From positions 14,697 through 34,989 of the forward strand of contig JAIQGB010000065.1 of assembly GCA_020072905.1 (NCBI GenBank): a stretch of 20,293 bases of DNA, given 5' to 3'. The number at the start of each line of letters is the position of its first letter. Position 1 is the stretch's first letter. Positions 1-7,116 of this stretch are shown here, piece by piece. This DNA is from Terriglobia bacterium. GTDB taxonomy: Bacteria; Acidobacteriota; Terriglobia; UBA7540. The position numbers and the translations under genes were made by a program. Under the pieces are notes generated by a model. The model worked only from the letters and a program-made list of their open reading frames with translations. It made no database searches and was not told where the DNA came from.

Positions 1-1
1 A

Positions 2-625
2 GTGCCGCCCTCCTCGGTTTCGCCCGTTCCGCTCGGGAAGGTGATGCGAATCCGCCCCGTGGTCGCCTTCGGAATCGGCGGCTTCCTTATGAACTTCTTC
101 ATGTCCAGTTTCTTTTTCTATTTTCCGCTCATCGTCACGGGCCAGCATCATCTGAAAATGACTCACTACTACACCATCCTGCTGCCCATGATGTTCATCA
201 GCGGCATTACGATGTTTGGGTTTTCACGTGGTGCGGACCGGGGCTGGGGCAGGCCGCTTGCGGCGCTGGCTTTCCTGATTTTCTTTCCCAGCGTGCTTCT
301 GCTATTCCAGCCGGGCTTGATGGGCTTCAATCCCGAGCGGCTGACGGGAGTGCTCGTGGCCGGGACACTCTTCTACATCGGTTTCACAGGCCTCGAACCC
401 GTCCTGCCTAGCCTGGTCAGCCGATACTCCCCGGAAAGCGCCTACGGGACGGCGCTGGGGATCTATAACAGCCTGCAGTTTCTGGGAAGCTTCGCCGGAG
501 GTTCAGCAAGCGGAGCGCTTTCTCACCTCACCTCTCCCCGCCCGATGATGGTCACCTTGATGGGAGCTTCGCTCGTCGGCATGTTGCTCATGCTCAACCA
601 GCCAAAGAACCTACCGACCCGCTGA
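2..625 (+). CDS. MFS transporter, C-terminal half (5' end outside window)
   Basis: The frame is open from the window edge, so the true start lies upstream; the GTG at base 2 is only the first codon visible. The visible 207 residues contain about six hydrophobic segments (roughly residues 20-45, 55-75, 85-103, 115-135, 150-172 and 180-198) joined by short basic loops, as expected for the second six-helix bundle of a 12-helix major facilitator permease. The loop 'SRGADRGWGRP' after the second visible helix is typical of the family. The substrate cannot be read from this half; in sequence character it resembles multidrug or sugar-type MFS permeases. It ends with TGA just before the convergent FecR-like gene, and the hairpin between them may serve both. 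Confidence 0.8.
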   Translation: MPPSSVSPVPLGKVMRIRPVVAFGIGGFLMNFFMSSFFFYFPLIVTGQHHLKMTHYYTILLPMMFISGITMFGFSRGADRGWGRPLAALAFLIFFPSVLLLFQPGLMGFNPERLTGVLVAGTLFYIGFTGLEPVLPSLVSRYSPESAYGTALGIYNSLQFLGSFAGGSASGALSHLTSPRPMMVTLMGASLVGMLLMLNQPKNLPTR

Positions 626-725
626 GAATGCCACGCGAATTCCGCCCGGCGGTGTGAAGCATCTCGTGCGGGTTGCTGAATGGCAAAGATAAGGAATGCT
701 ATCCCAGGAGAATAAGTCCGCCCAG

Positions 726-770
726 AAACAAAACGAGCGGAGCAGAATTCTCCTCTGCTCCGCCCGCTTT
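726..770 (-). terminator. Rho-independent terminator of the FecR-like gene
   Basis: The arms GCGGAGCAG (737-745) and CTGCTCCGC (755-763) form a perfect 9-bp GC-rich stem with a 9-nt loop. Read on the minus strand, the stem is followed by CGTTTTGTTT, a U-rich tail. It lies about 30 bases past the stop of the FecR-like gene. On the plus strand the tail is weaker (CCGCTTTC), so it may also end the MFS transcript, but less efficiently. Confidence 0.75.
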
Positions 771-796
771 CTAAGCCTTCATGGTCCGTCCCGCGA

Positions 797-1636
797 TTAG
801 GTGCAGGAGAAACCAGCAGGAGGCACGTAAGGGCTAATGCTGTTCGGAAACTCCGCGTTCAGCAAGCAGCCCGCCGAGTTCGCCGCCGCACCCGCCGCCT
901 CTGCCGCCGCCTGGGCGTCGTGCGCCGCCGCCACCGCGCTTGCCGCCGTCGAGTCCGCCGCTGCCGCCGCGCTCTTCGCGTCTCCCGCCCGAGAGATCGC
1001 GACGCCCGACAGGACCGCGGATGTTCCACCGGCCGCAATCGATCCCACCTGCAGCGCCGTCGACGTGCTCACACCTGCACCGGCACCACCCTGTGGGGCC
1101 GGGGCCCGAGCCGACGCCTTCGCGTCCACGGTGATTGTCTTCCCCTTCACCACTTCCACTGCCGGCCCGTTCCCTTCCACGCGCAGCTTCCCTTCCTTCG
1201 CCGTCACGATAACCGCGCCGTTGACCATCGCGACTTCACCCAGCGTCTTGAAACCAGCCGCCGGCACCACCGAGACCGTCCCGACCTTCACTCGCAGGCC
1301 TACTCCCGGCTGCGCTTGGTACATCGAGACGTTTCCTTGCCCCAGCAGCACCGTGACCTCGCCCGCTTCCCGCAGGAACGACGCTACGGTCTCCCGGCCA
1401 AACACTAGGCGGCTTCCCTGCCCGACTGCCACTACCGCCGCGCCGTCCTTCACCTGCAAACTATCCCCACTGAACACCGTGGTGTTCGGCAACAGCGCCT
1501 GCCCGCCCAGCGTCGCGTTCATGCTGCCCGCTACCGAGCCCACTACCGCCGATCCGGCGAACATGGGAACCACCGCCACCAGAGCTACCACGATCATTAT
1601 GAGGGCTACTCGCACACTCCATTTTCCCCTGCACAT
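797..1636 (-). CDS. FecR-like domain membrane-anchored protein, Ala-rich tail
   Basis: The ATG is preceded by GGAGAGGAG at good spacing. The 279-residue product has one N-terminal hydrophobic segment (about residues 9-35), a signal anchor or uncleaved signal. Residues about 45-130 have the alternating beta pattern of a FecR-like domain: 'GGQALLPNTTVFSGDSLQVKDG', then short strands about a shielded core. The C-terminal third (about 195-255) is very rich in Ala, with Asp, Ser and Gln, and looks like an extended helix or low-complexity stalk; the end has two Cys. True FecR proteins are anti-sigma factors for siderophore uptake, but no ECF sigma gene or TonB receptor is nearby. Stand-alone FecR-domain proteins of this kind occur in Acidobacteria and their role is unknown. 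Confidence 0.7.
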   Translation of the reverse strand: MCRGKWSVRVALIMIVVALVAVVPMFAGSAVVGSVAGSMNATLGGQALLPNTTVFSGDSLQVKDGAAVVAVGQGSRLVFGRETVASFLREAGEVTVLLGQGNVSMYQAQPGVGLRVKVGTVSVVPAAGFKTLGEVAMVNGAVIVTAKEGKLRVEGNGPAVEVVKGKTITVDAKASARAPAPQGGAGAGVSTSTALQVGSIAAGGTSAVLSGVAISRAGDAKSAAAAADSTAASAVAAAHDAQAAAEAAGAAANSAGCLLNAEFPNSISPYVPPAGFSCT

Positions 1637-1725
1637 GACTGTTTCTCCTCTCCGATTTGGCCGGGCGCTTGCGCCGCCCGGAAGACAAGTAGATCGACGC
1701 TGAATTGCACGTCTTGGTCGGTCGG

Positions 1726-1754
1726 ATGCTACAAAACCCGCAGGCCAATGTCAA
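1726..1754 (-). promoter_or_regulatory. Sigma70-type promoter of the FecR-like gene
   Basis: On the minus strand a perfect -35 box TTGACA (bases 1754-1749) is followed by a 17-nt spacer and the -10 box TAGCAT (1731-1726). Transcription would begin near 1719, giving a leader of about 83 nt. That leader includes a 7-bp hairpin (CCGGGCG/CGCCCGG) upstream of the ribosome binding site. Confidence 0.65.
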
Positions 1755-1869
1755 GCTCCTTTTTCAGATTTTTTTAGGGCCTCCCCCGAGACTGGCTCAT
1801 CCCCCGGGAGGCCTTCCGGCAAGTCCCCGCTTGCCAATTTACTAATGGGGGCCCGTCGCCACTGTCCGG

Positions 1870-2165
1870 TCATAAGTTGAATGGAACGAGTTCGTTGCAA
1901 GAGCCAGCCAACTTGGTTGAACGGTTGATTTGCGAAAAGCGTGTGAAATGGGCATTTTCTCGAACAAAGCTACACTGACAACTTGTGACATCGGGTAGAG
2001 GCTGACCCCGAGGCGCAGGCGTTTGCGAACCATCGTCAAGCGCGCGTAAACGGAGATCGCGATCCAAATTTGACTCTGCGCCGCGTTGGGTGAAAGGCCG
2101 TAGAATCTCTTCAAGTGCAGGTGCTGTTTGATCCATTTGAAGAACTACTCGACCTGCCAGCGGCG
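1870..2165 (-). pseudogene. IS4-family transposase, decayed C-terminal remnant
   Basis: The minus strand reads 'RRWQVE*FFKWIKQHL' then 'LKRFYGLSPNAAQSQIWIA', the well-known C-terminal block of IS4-family DDE transposases, which holds the catalytic Glu of 'QVE.FFKW'. An in-frame TAG at 2147-2145 replaces the expected Leu. The frame that carries this block runs on past the normal end, whereas a neighbouring frame supplies a typical C-terminal ending, 'CNELVPFNL', with a stop at 1870, so there is a second frameshift near 1920. The N-terminal two thirds are absent. Sequence just past the stop (about 1859-1878, ACTGTCCGGTCATAAGTT) could be the right terminal inverted repeat, but I found no partner. 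The remnant is dead. Confidence 0.75.
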
Positions 2166-2315
2166 CCAGGTGTTTCCTCTCCTCTAGGGTCAAGCTTGGC
2201 CTCTCGTGGCGATGCCTTTGCAACCAAACGGCCTCCCAATCCATCTGTTCATGAGAGTCAGGGGAAACGGGACAGGAGCGGCGGAGACGGTGATGCGCGC
2301 CAAGCTCTTTGCGTG

Positions 2316-2431
2316 ATGAATGACAAGGGCCTCAACCGTGGAGTCTTTCTGGCGGCCGCGGTTTCCGCCGCCGGGGCAATCGCCTGGCGTGACGGAGCTG
2401 GCGACCCGCAACGAAGACGGGCTCAAACAAG
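2316..2431 (+). other. Signal-peptide coding segment, out of frame with msrB
   Basis: The ATG at 2316 opens a frame reading MNDKGLNRGVFLAAAVSAAG then AIAW, a Tat-like leader with one Arg of the twin pair replaced by Gly. The next gene's catalytic frame is readable further upstream than its ATG: 'GKFVSLVEFTDSGQRKGTA' (2432-2488) precedes MVERVV, and this segment is what exported MsrB proteins carry. It is blocked by a TGA at 2390-2392 in that frame. Joining the two needs a -1 type change between about 2393 and 2431. This is either a true single-base deletion, an assembly error, or recoding. Confidence 0.55.
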
Positions 2432-2488
2432 GGCAAGTTCGTATCGCTTGTCGAGTTCACAGATTCCGGCCAGAGGAAAGGAACCGCG

Positions 2489-2899
2489 ATGGTGGAGAGA
2501 GTCGTCAAGAGCGATGCGGAATGGGAAAAACAGCTCACCCCACTGCAGTTCGAAGTTACTCGCAAGAAGGGAACGGAGCGGGCCTTTACGGGCCAGTACT
2601 GGAACAATCACGACAAAGGCATCTATCGCTGCATCTGTTGCGGCAACGCGCTGTTCAGTTCAGAGACGAAATTTGATTCGGGAACCGGTTGGCCGAGTTT
2701 TTGGGCTCCGATTGCCGAGAAGAATATCCGCACGGAAACGGACCTCACCTATGGGATGATGCGTTCCGAGGTCCTTTGCCAGGAGTGCGACGCTCACCTC
2801 GGGCACATCTTCGAAGACGGGCCGAAGCCCACGGGCCTCCGCTATTGCCTCAACTCCGCAGCGCTCGCCTTCGCCAAAGACCAAGGCACGCCGAAGTGA
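2489..2899 (+). CDS. msrB: Peptide-methionine (R)-S-oxide reductase MsrB
   Basis: MsrB reduces the R epimer of methionine sulfoxide in proteins. From the ATG at 2489 the 136 residues span the full SelR fold. Zinc ligands are C48/C51 ('CICC') and C97/C100 ('CQEC'); the core motif is 'SGTGWPSFW'; the region 'DAHLGHIFEDGPKPTG' is intact, and the catalytic cysteine is C120 in 'RYCLNSAAL'. No other Cys is placed as an obvious resolving residue except C50. There is no clear Shine-Dalgarno before 2489, and recognisable MsrB-family sequence continues upstream in frame to about 2432, so this ATG is probably not the ancestral start. The original product was very likely exported. If translation does begin at 2489, the enzyme would be cytoplasmic and active. 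Confidence 0.9.
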   Translation: MVERVVKSDAEWEKQLTPLQFEVTRKKGTERAFTGQYWNNHDKGIYRCICCGNALFSSETKFDSGTGWPSFWAPIAEKNIRTETDLTYGMMRSEVLCQECDAHLGHIFEDGPKPTGLRYCLNSAALAFAKDQGTPK

Positions 2900-3007
2900 T
2901 CCTCCGCGCCCGCCCTCGAAACGGTAAGGGGGCCTGTGCCCTTGACGGACACTGCCACGCCAGACGCCGAGCTTTAGATAGAGTGGCTAGTGAACCTCGG
3001 ATTTTCC

Positions 3008-3036
3008 TTCCCAGATCCTTTCCCTGCAAATAGAAT
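3008..3036 (+). promoter_or_regulatory. Candidate promoter of the hexosaminidase gene
   Basis: TTCCCA (3008-3013), a 17-nt spacer and TAGAAT (3031-3036) match the sigma70 boxes at four and five of six positions. The predicted start near 3043 would give a leader of about 87 nt before the gene. Otherwise the 230 bases between msrB and this gene hold nothing I can name. Confidence 0.35.
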
Positions 3037-3129
3037 AGGGCCGCCCATGAAAGCAATTCCCGCCAGCTCAGAGAGCCGGTGATGAAATCCACAAAGCAAG
3101 GCGCGCACGTCTTCTTTTGGGGAGGAGCG

Positions 3130-5151
3130 ATGATACTGAGGCGTTTTCTTTTCGCGGCATTCGCTATCACTTTGGCGGCCCTCTGGACCTCCGTCCCCGG
3201 CCGGGCACAGAACAACAATTTGATACCGCAGCCGGCCAAGCTCACGCCGGGCGATGGCCGACTGGAGATCAACGGCGACTTTCGCGTCGCCCTCGCCGGT
3301 TACCAGGAGGGCCGTCTCCAAGCTGCGGCGCTGCGCCTGATCGCCCGACTGGCAAAGCAAACCGGCATTCCTTTCTCCGACGTCCTGGCCTCCGATCCCG
3401 GCAAAGCGACTCTGGTGATCCGCTGCGACCACGCGAGTAAGCCGGTCCAATTGCTCGGCGAGGATGAGTCCTACCAGCTCGAGGTCACCTCGGCGCAGGC
3501 CTTGCTTACGGCAGCCAATCCCCTCGGCGTGCTGCGTGGGATGGAGACTTTTCTCCAACTGGTCGAACTGGACGAGAAAGGCTTTCGCGCGCCGGCCGTG
3601 CGCGTCGAGGACCACCCGCGCTTCGCCTGGCGGGGTCTGATGATCGATTCGGCGCGACACTGGATGCCCGTCGAAGTCATGAAACGCAACCTGGACGGCA
3701 TGGCCGCCCTCAAGCTCAACGTCCTGCACTGGCACCTCGCCGACGATCAGGGATTCCGCGTCGAAAGCAAAGAGTTTCCAAAGCTCCAGGAAATGGGTTC
3801 CGACGGCCACTACTATACGCAGGACCAGGTGCGCGAGATCATTGCCTACGCGCGCGAGCGCGGCATCCGCGTCGTCCCGGAATTCGACATGCCGGGGCAC
3901 ACCACCGCCTGGGTGGTCGGCTACCCTGAGCTCGCCAGCGCCCCGGGACCTTATTCCCTTGAGCGAAAATGGGGAATCTTCGACCCCACGCTCGACCCGA
4001 CACGCGAGGAGGTCTACAAATTCCTCGATGGGTTTATTGGCGAGATGGCGGCGCTGTTTCCCGACGAGTATTTCCACGTCGGCGGCGATGAGGTGAACGG
4101 CAAGCAGTGGGACGCGAATCCCCGCATTCAGTCGTTCCTGCGCGAGCACGGCCTGAAAAACAATCACGAGCTGCAGACCTACTTCACCCGACGCGTTCAG
4201 GCGATCGTCCAGAAACACGGGAAGAAAATGATCGGCTGGGATGAAGTCCTCCACCCAGACCTGCCGAAGGACATTGTCATCCAGTCCTGGCGGGGGCAGA
4301 AGTCGCTCGCCGAGGCGGCGCGCCAAGGCTATCGCGGCCTTCTCTCCGCCGGCTATTACCTGGACCTCATCTACTCCGCGGCCTCTCACTACGCCGTGGA
4401 TCCGATGGAGGGTGCGACCGCAGGGCTCAGCCCCGAAGAGCAGGCGCGCATCCTGGGCGGCGAGGCTTGCATGTGGTCAGAGTATGTCTCGCCCGAGACC
4501 GTTGATTCGCGCATCTGGCCCCGCATGGCCGCCATTGCCGAAAGGCTGTGGTCGCTGCAGAGCGTCAAGGATGTTGATTCGATGTACCGCCGGCTGGAGG
4601 TTGTCAGCCGCAACCTCGAAGGGCTCGGCCTGACGCATCGCTCCAGTTTCCCGCAGATGCTGGGGCGGCTGGTGGGTGAGACGCCGCCCACCTCGCTTCA
4701 GACGCTGTCCGGCCTGCTCGAACCCGTAAAAGAATATTCGCGGGGTGAGATGGGCGAGTACACGAGCTTCACGCCGCTCAATCGCCTGGTGGACGCGACG
4801 AGGCCGGAAAGTGACGCGGCGCGCGGGTTTGCGAAGCTTGTCGAAAATATCAGCGCCAACCGCGAGCAGATTCGCCAGCAGCTCACCCACTGGCGCGACG
4901 GCCAGCAGACGCTGGTTCCGCTGTTGCAGCGTTCGTTCCTATCTCAGGAAGACGTCCCGCTATCAGAAGACGTCGCGGCACTGAGCCAGGCGGGGCTGGA
5001 GGCGTTGGATTACGTCGAGGCGGGGAAGCACGCGCCGGAAAACTGGCTCAACGAGCAGCAGGCCCTGCTCGACCGCGCCGCCAAGCCACGCGCCGAACTG
5101 CTGATCATGATCGTGCCTTCCATCCGCAAGTTGGTGGAGGCGGCACGTTAG
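3130..5151 (+). CDS. Secreted GH20 beta-N-acetylhexosaminidase
   Basis: This enzyme removes terminal beta-linked GlcNAc or GalNAc from chitin, peptidoglycan or glycans by substrate-assisted catalysis. I chose the ATG at 3130 because GGGGAGGAG sits directly upstream and the product then begins with a clear signal peptide (MILRRFLFAAFAITLAAL... with a probable cut after 'GRAQ'). An in-frame ATG at 3079 would add 17 residues before the signal. The N-terminal GH20b alpha/beta domain covers about residues 30-145. The TIM barrel follows with 'RHWMP', 'LHWHLADDQGFR' and 'EFDMPGHT', and the catalytic pair is Asp320-Glu321 in 'HVGGDEVNGKQW'. 'GGEACMWSEYV' is the conserved late-barrel Trp motif. About 130 C-terminal residues are a helical extension that I do not recognise. 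At 673 residues it is within the family range. Confidence 0.93.
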   Translation: MILRRFLFAAFAITLAALWTSVPGRAQNNNLIPQPAKLTPGDGRLEINGDFRVALAGYQEGRLQAAALRLIARLAKQTGIPFSDVLASDPGKATLVIRCDHASKPVQLLGEDESYQLEVTSAQALLTAANPLGVLRGMETFLQLVELDEKGFRAPAVRVEDHPRFAWRGLMIDSARHWMPVEVMKRNLDGMAALKLNVLHWHLADDQGFRVESKEFPKLQEMGSDGHYYTQDQVREIIAYARERGIRVVPEFDMPGHTTAWVVGYPELASAPGPYSLERKWGIFDPTLDPTREEVYKFLDGFIGEMAALFPDEYFHVGGDEVNGKQWDANPRIQSFLREHGLKNNHELQTYFTRRVQAIVQKHGKKMIGWDEVLHPDLPKDIVIQSWRGQKSLAEAARQGYRGLLSAGYYLDLIYSAASHYAVDPMEGATAGLSPEEQARILGGEACMWSEYVSPETVDSRIWPRMAAIAERLWSLQSVKDVDSMYRRLEVVSRNLEGLGLTHRSSFPQMLGRLVGETPPTSLQTLSGLLEPVKEYSRGEMGEYTSFTPLNRLVDATRPESDAARGFAKLVENISANREQIRQQLTHWRDGQQTLVPLLQRSFLSQEDVPLSEDVAALSQAGLEALDYVEAGKHAPENWLNEQQALLDRAAKPRAELLIMIVPSIRKLVEAAR

Positions 5152-5208
5152 AAGAGGTTTCCGTTCACCCCTCTGAGAAACGTGGGAGGCCGGAATCCGG
5201 CGCGGCGG

Positions 5209-6219
5209 TCACGCCTTCAGATACGGCGCAAGCTCTTTCCACCAGGCGTCGACTTCCCGCATATCCACAGCGTCCATGCTGCTGCCCGAGACCCCGCGCA
5301 TCTTTGCCGTCTTAAAGACGCCACGGCGCACCAGGACAGCCTTCGCGAAGGGCATCCCATAATCCTCTTCGAGAGCGATCATGGGCAGGAGTTTCTCGAA
5401 AAGTGAGCGCGCTTCGTCCATCTTCCCCGACGCGGCGAGTTCGTAGACCTGCACGTTCACGTCGATGAACTCGCAGGCCGGCATGGTGCCGTGGCCGCCG
5501 TGCCCCATTTCGTTGAGCAGATACTTCCCCGCGTTGCCGGAGAAGATTCCACTCATCACCCCGGATGCTGCATACTCGGCGATGTGGTGCGCGACGGGCG
5601 CGACCTCCTCCTTGATGTACCCGAGCGAAGGAAACTCTCTGGCAAGTTGAATGACGAAGGAAGGCGGCATCGCCGGACCCCATGAGCCGCCGCTGTTCTG
5701 AATGAAGATAGGAATCTTGACGGCGCCTGCAAGCGTCCGGTAATAGTCTGCGGCGGTGTCCAGTGAGACATGGCCGATGTACGGTGGCAAGGCGATCACG
5801 GCATCGGCGCCCTTCTCCTCGGCATGGCGCGCAAACCGCAGGGCGAGGTCTTTGGCGGGCGCCTGAACGCCGATGACCACCGCACTCCTCCCGCCGGCCG
5901 CCTTGCGCAGGATGACTTCCGCGCCGCGCATCCGCTCCTCCTCCGTGAGCAGAAAGAACTCCGCCGCCAGTTGCGGCCACACCAGGCCGTGCGCTCCACC
6001 CCGCATACAGAAGCTCACTTCGCGCTCGAGGTCTTCCCAATCAATCTGATCGTTCGCATCAAAGGGAGTCTCGAGGATGGCGAAGATGCCCCGGAATTTC
6101 TTGGTGGCCGGTGCGGCGGCGAGCAAGCGGAAGACATTCGCCCTCGCCACAAACGGCAGCGCAGCCCCGGCCAGAGCCGCGCGGCGCAGGAAGTCGCGGC
6201 GACCGAATCTAGCAGTCAT
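5209..6219 (-). CDS. DHDPS/NAL-family lyase with Tat signal
   Basis: The product belongs to the dihydrodipicolinate synthase/N-acetylneuraminate lyase (class I aldolase) superfamily. I chose the ATG at 6219, which gives 336 residues beginning MTARFGRRDFLRRAALAGAA, a Tat leader; an earlier in-frame ATG would overlap the stop of the RidA gene. The expected Schiff-base Lys is K203 in 'LGYIKEE'. Several standard residues differ: the substrate-binding GxTGE motif appears as 'LAAEFFLLTEEE', and the 'PYY' Tyr motif appears as 'PPYIGH', with the second Tyr position Ile. It therefore should not be called DapA. The start lies 14 bases after the stop of the RidA gene, so the two are probably co-transcribed. 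Substrate is unknown; a keto-acid or sugar-acid retro-aldol reaction is the family expectation. Confidence 0.8.
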   Translation of the reverse strand: MTARFGRRDFLRRAALAGAALPFVARANVFRLLAAAPATKKFRGIFAILETPFDANDQIDWEDLEREVSFCMRGGAHGLVWPQLAAEFFLLTEEERMRGAEVILRKAAGGRSAVVIGVQAPAKDLALRFARHAEEKGADAVIALPPYIGHVSLDTAADYYRTLAGAVKIPIFIQNSGGSWGPAMPPSFVIQLAREFPSLGYIKEEVAPVAHHIAEYAASGVMSGIFSGNAGKYLLNEMGHGGHGTMPACEFIDVNVQVYELAASGKMDEARSLFEKLLPMIALEEDYGMPFAKAVLVRRGVFKTAKMRGVSGSSMDAVDMREVDAWWKELAPYLKA

Positions 6220-6233
6220 CCCTTGCCCCCTAG

Positions 6234-6648
6234 TCAATCCACGTAAGCGATGCACTCGATCTCCACAGGCGAGTCACCGGGCAGATCTTTCACGGCCACG
6301 GTCGAGCGCGCCGGTGGGTTCGTCGGAAAGAACGTGTGGTAAACATTGTTCATCTCCTGAAAGTCTGCGATTTCTTTCAGGAAGACATTGCACTTCAGAA
6401 CTCGGTCGAGCGACGAACCGCCAGCTTCGAGGACCCCTTTGATGTTCTCGAGGCATTGCCGGACCTGGTTGGAAATGGGGCCTTCCACAACCTTGTGTGT
6501 GGTCGGATCGTGCGCGCCCGCGCCCGAGACGAACAGCAAATTGCCAAACTGAATGCCAGGACTGAGGATGGAGTCCGGCTTGAGCGGCTGCCGTGCCGGT
6601 CAGCGTGTTGCGCAGAAACTTGCGGCGATCGGATCCGTTCCTTTTCAT
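6234..6648 (-). CDS. RidA-family protein with Tat leader, frameshifted
   Basis: RidA (YjgF/YER057c/UK114) proteins hydrolyse reactive enamine/imine intermediates released by PLP enzymes. The ATG at 6648 follows GGAGG and opens MKRNGSDRRKFLRNTLTGTA, a strong Tat leader. The RidA body is in another frame: 'PLKPDSILSPGIQFGNLLFV' continues into 'SGAGAHDP', with the family end 'ARSTVAVKDLPG' and 'VEIECIAYVD'; the conserved substrate Arg is in 'ARSTV'. A TGA at 6602-6600 closes the body frame upstream and it has no ATG, GTG or TTG before the TTG at 6539, so a +1 type shift between about 6599 and 6585 is needed. Starting at 6539 would lose the first beta strand. The gene may be broken or wrongly assembled; the body itself looks well conserved. 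Confidence 0.75.
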
Positions 6649-6791
6649 GAGGCGATCCTCCAGAAACCAGGATTTGGAGCAAGCGCGGGGTTTCCTCCCG
6701 CACCGCCCAAACGCTCAGCGTGCCGAGAAACTATCACAGAGTGAGTGCCGGACAAAAGCGATTCGCGGCAACGAGCGTGGGCTGGAGGAAT

Positions 6792-6965
6792 TCAATGGGG
6801 CTTTTGGGAAGGTAGGCTGGTCTTTCCAAATAGCCATCGTTGCCATCTCTTCGGCAAAAACCTAATCACGGCGTTCCAAGTCGGAAGGCCCCATGCCAAA
6901 CGAAAGGCAACCATTACCACGGCAATAGCGACAACGAGAAGCGGCCGTCCAAGGGAATGCAACAT
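6792..6965 (-). CDS. Small single-span membrane protein, 57 residues
   Basis: This short frame starts with ATG at 6965 and ends with TGA at 6794-6792. The product begins MLHSLGRPLLVVAIAVVMVA and has one strongly hydrophobic helix (about residues 8-26), then an amphipathic, Trp- and Arg-rich stretch ('RFLPKRWQRWLFG'). A near-perfect extended -10 promoter lies 10 bases upstream of the ATG, so the message would be nearly leaderless, and there is no Shine-Dalgarno. It lies between the DegT-like gene and the RidA gene, on the same strand. I do not recognise the family. It could be a real small membrane protein or a chance frame under a promoter that serves the RidA and lyase genes. Confidence 0.45.
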   Translation of the reverse strand: MLHSLGRPLLVVAIAVVMVAFRLAWGLPTWNAVIRFLPKRWQRWLFGKTSLPSQKPH

Positions 6966-6974
6966 GGTGCGCGT

Positions 6975-6983
6975 ATTATACCA
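6975..6983 (-). promoter_or_regulatory. Extended -10 promoter
   Basis: On the minus strand the sequence is TGGTATAAT, a perfect -10 box with the TGn extension. The -35 position (CTCGCC at 17-nt spacing) is poor, as is common for extended -10 promoters. Transcription would start near 6968 and serve the 57-residue frame, and probably the RidA and lyase genes. Confidence 0.5.
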
Positions 6984-7116
6984 CTCTGATCCGCTCAGGC
7001 GAGAAAATCGAAATGAGTCACTACCCGGGCGTGGGCCGAGTCGCCGGACATGATCGACGCTCGGGCGCTACCTGAAGATTGAACCCGCAGCGGAGTGGAA
7101 GGACAAGGAAGCGCGG

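Noticed and set aside
1778..1813. GGCCTCCC/GGGAGGCC hairpin as a terminator
   Set aside because: On the minus strand the stem is followed by CTAAAAAAA, not U; on the plus strand the T run precedes the stem. It may be a chance or repeat-type palindrome.
2974..4389. 471-codon minus-strand open frame
   Set aside because: It is the complement of the GH20 gene, which has intact catalytic motifs; no independent evidence supports it.
5152..5208. Terminator between GH20 and the lyase gene (GCCGG/CCGGC, AGAGG/CCTCT)
   Set aside because: Both stems are only about 5 bp and neither has a U tail.
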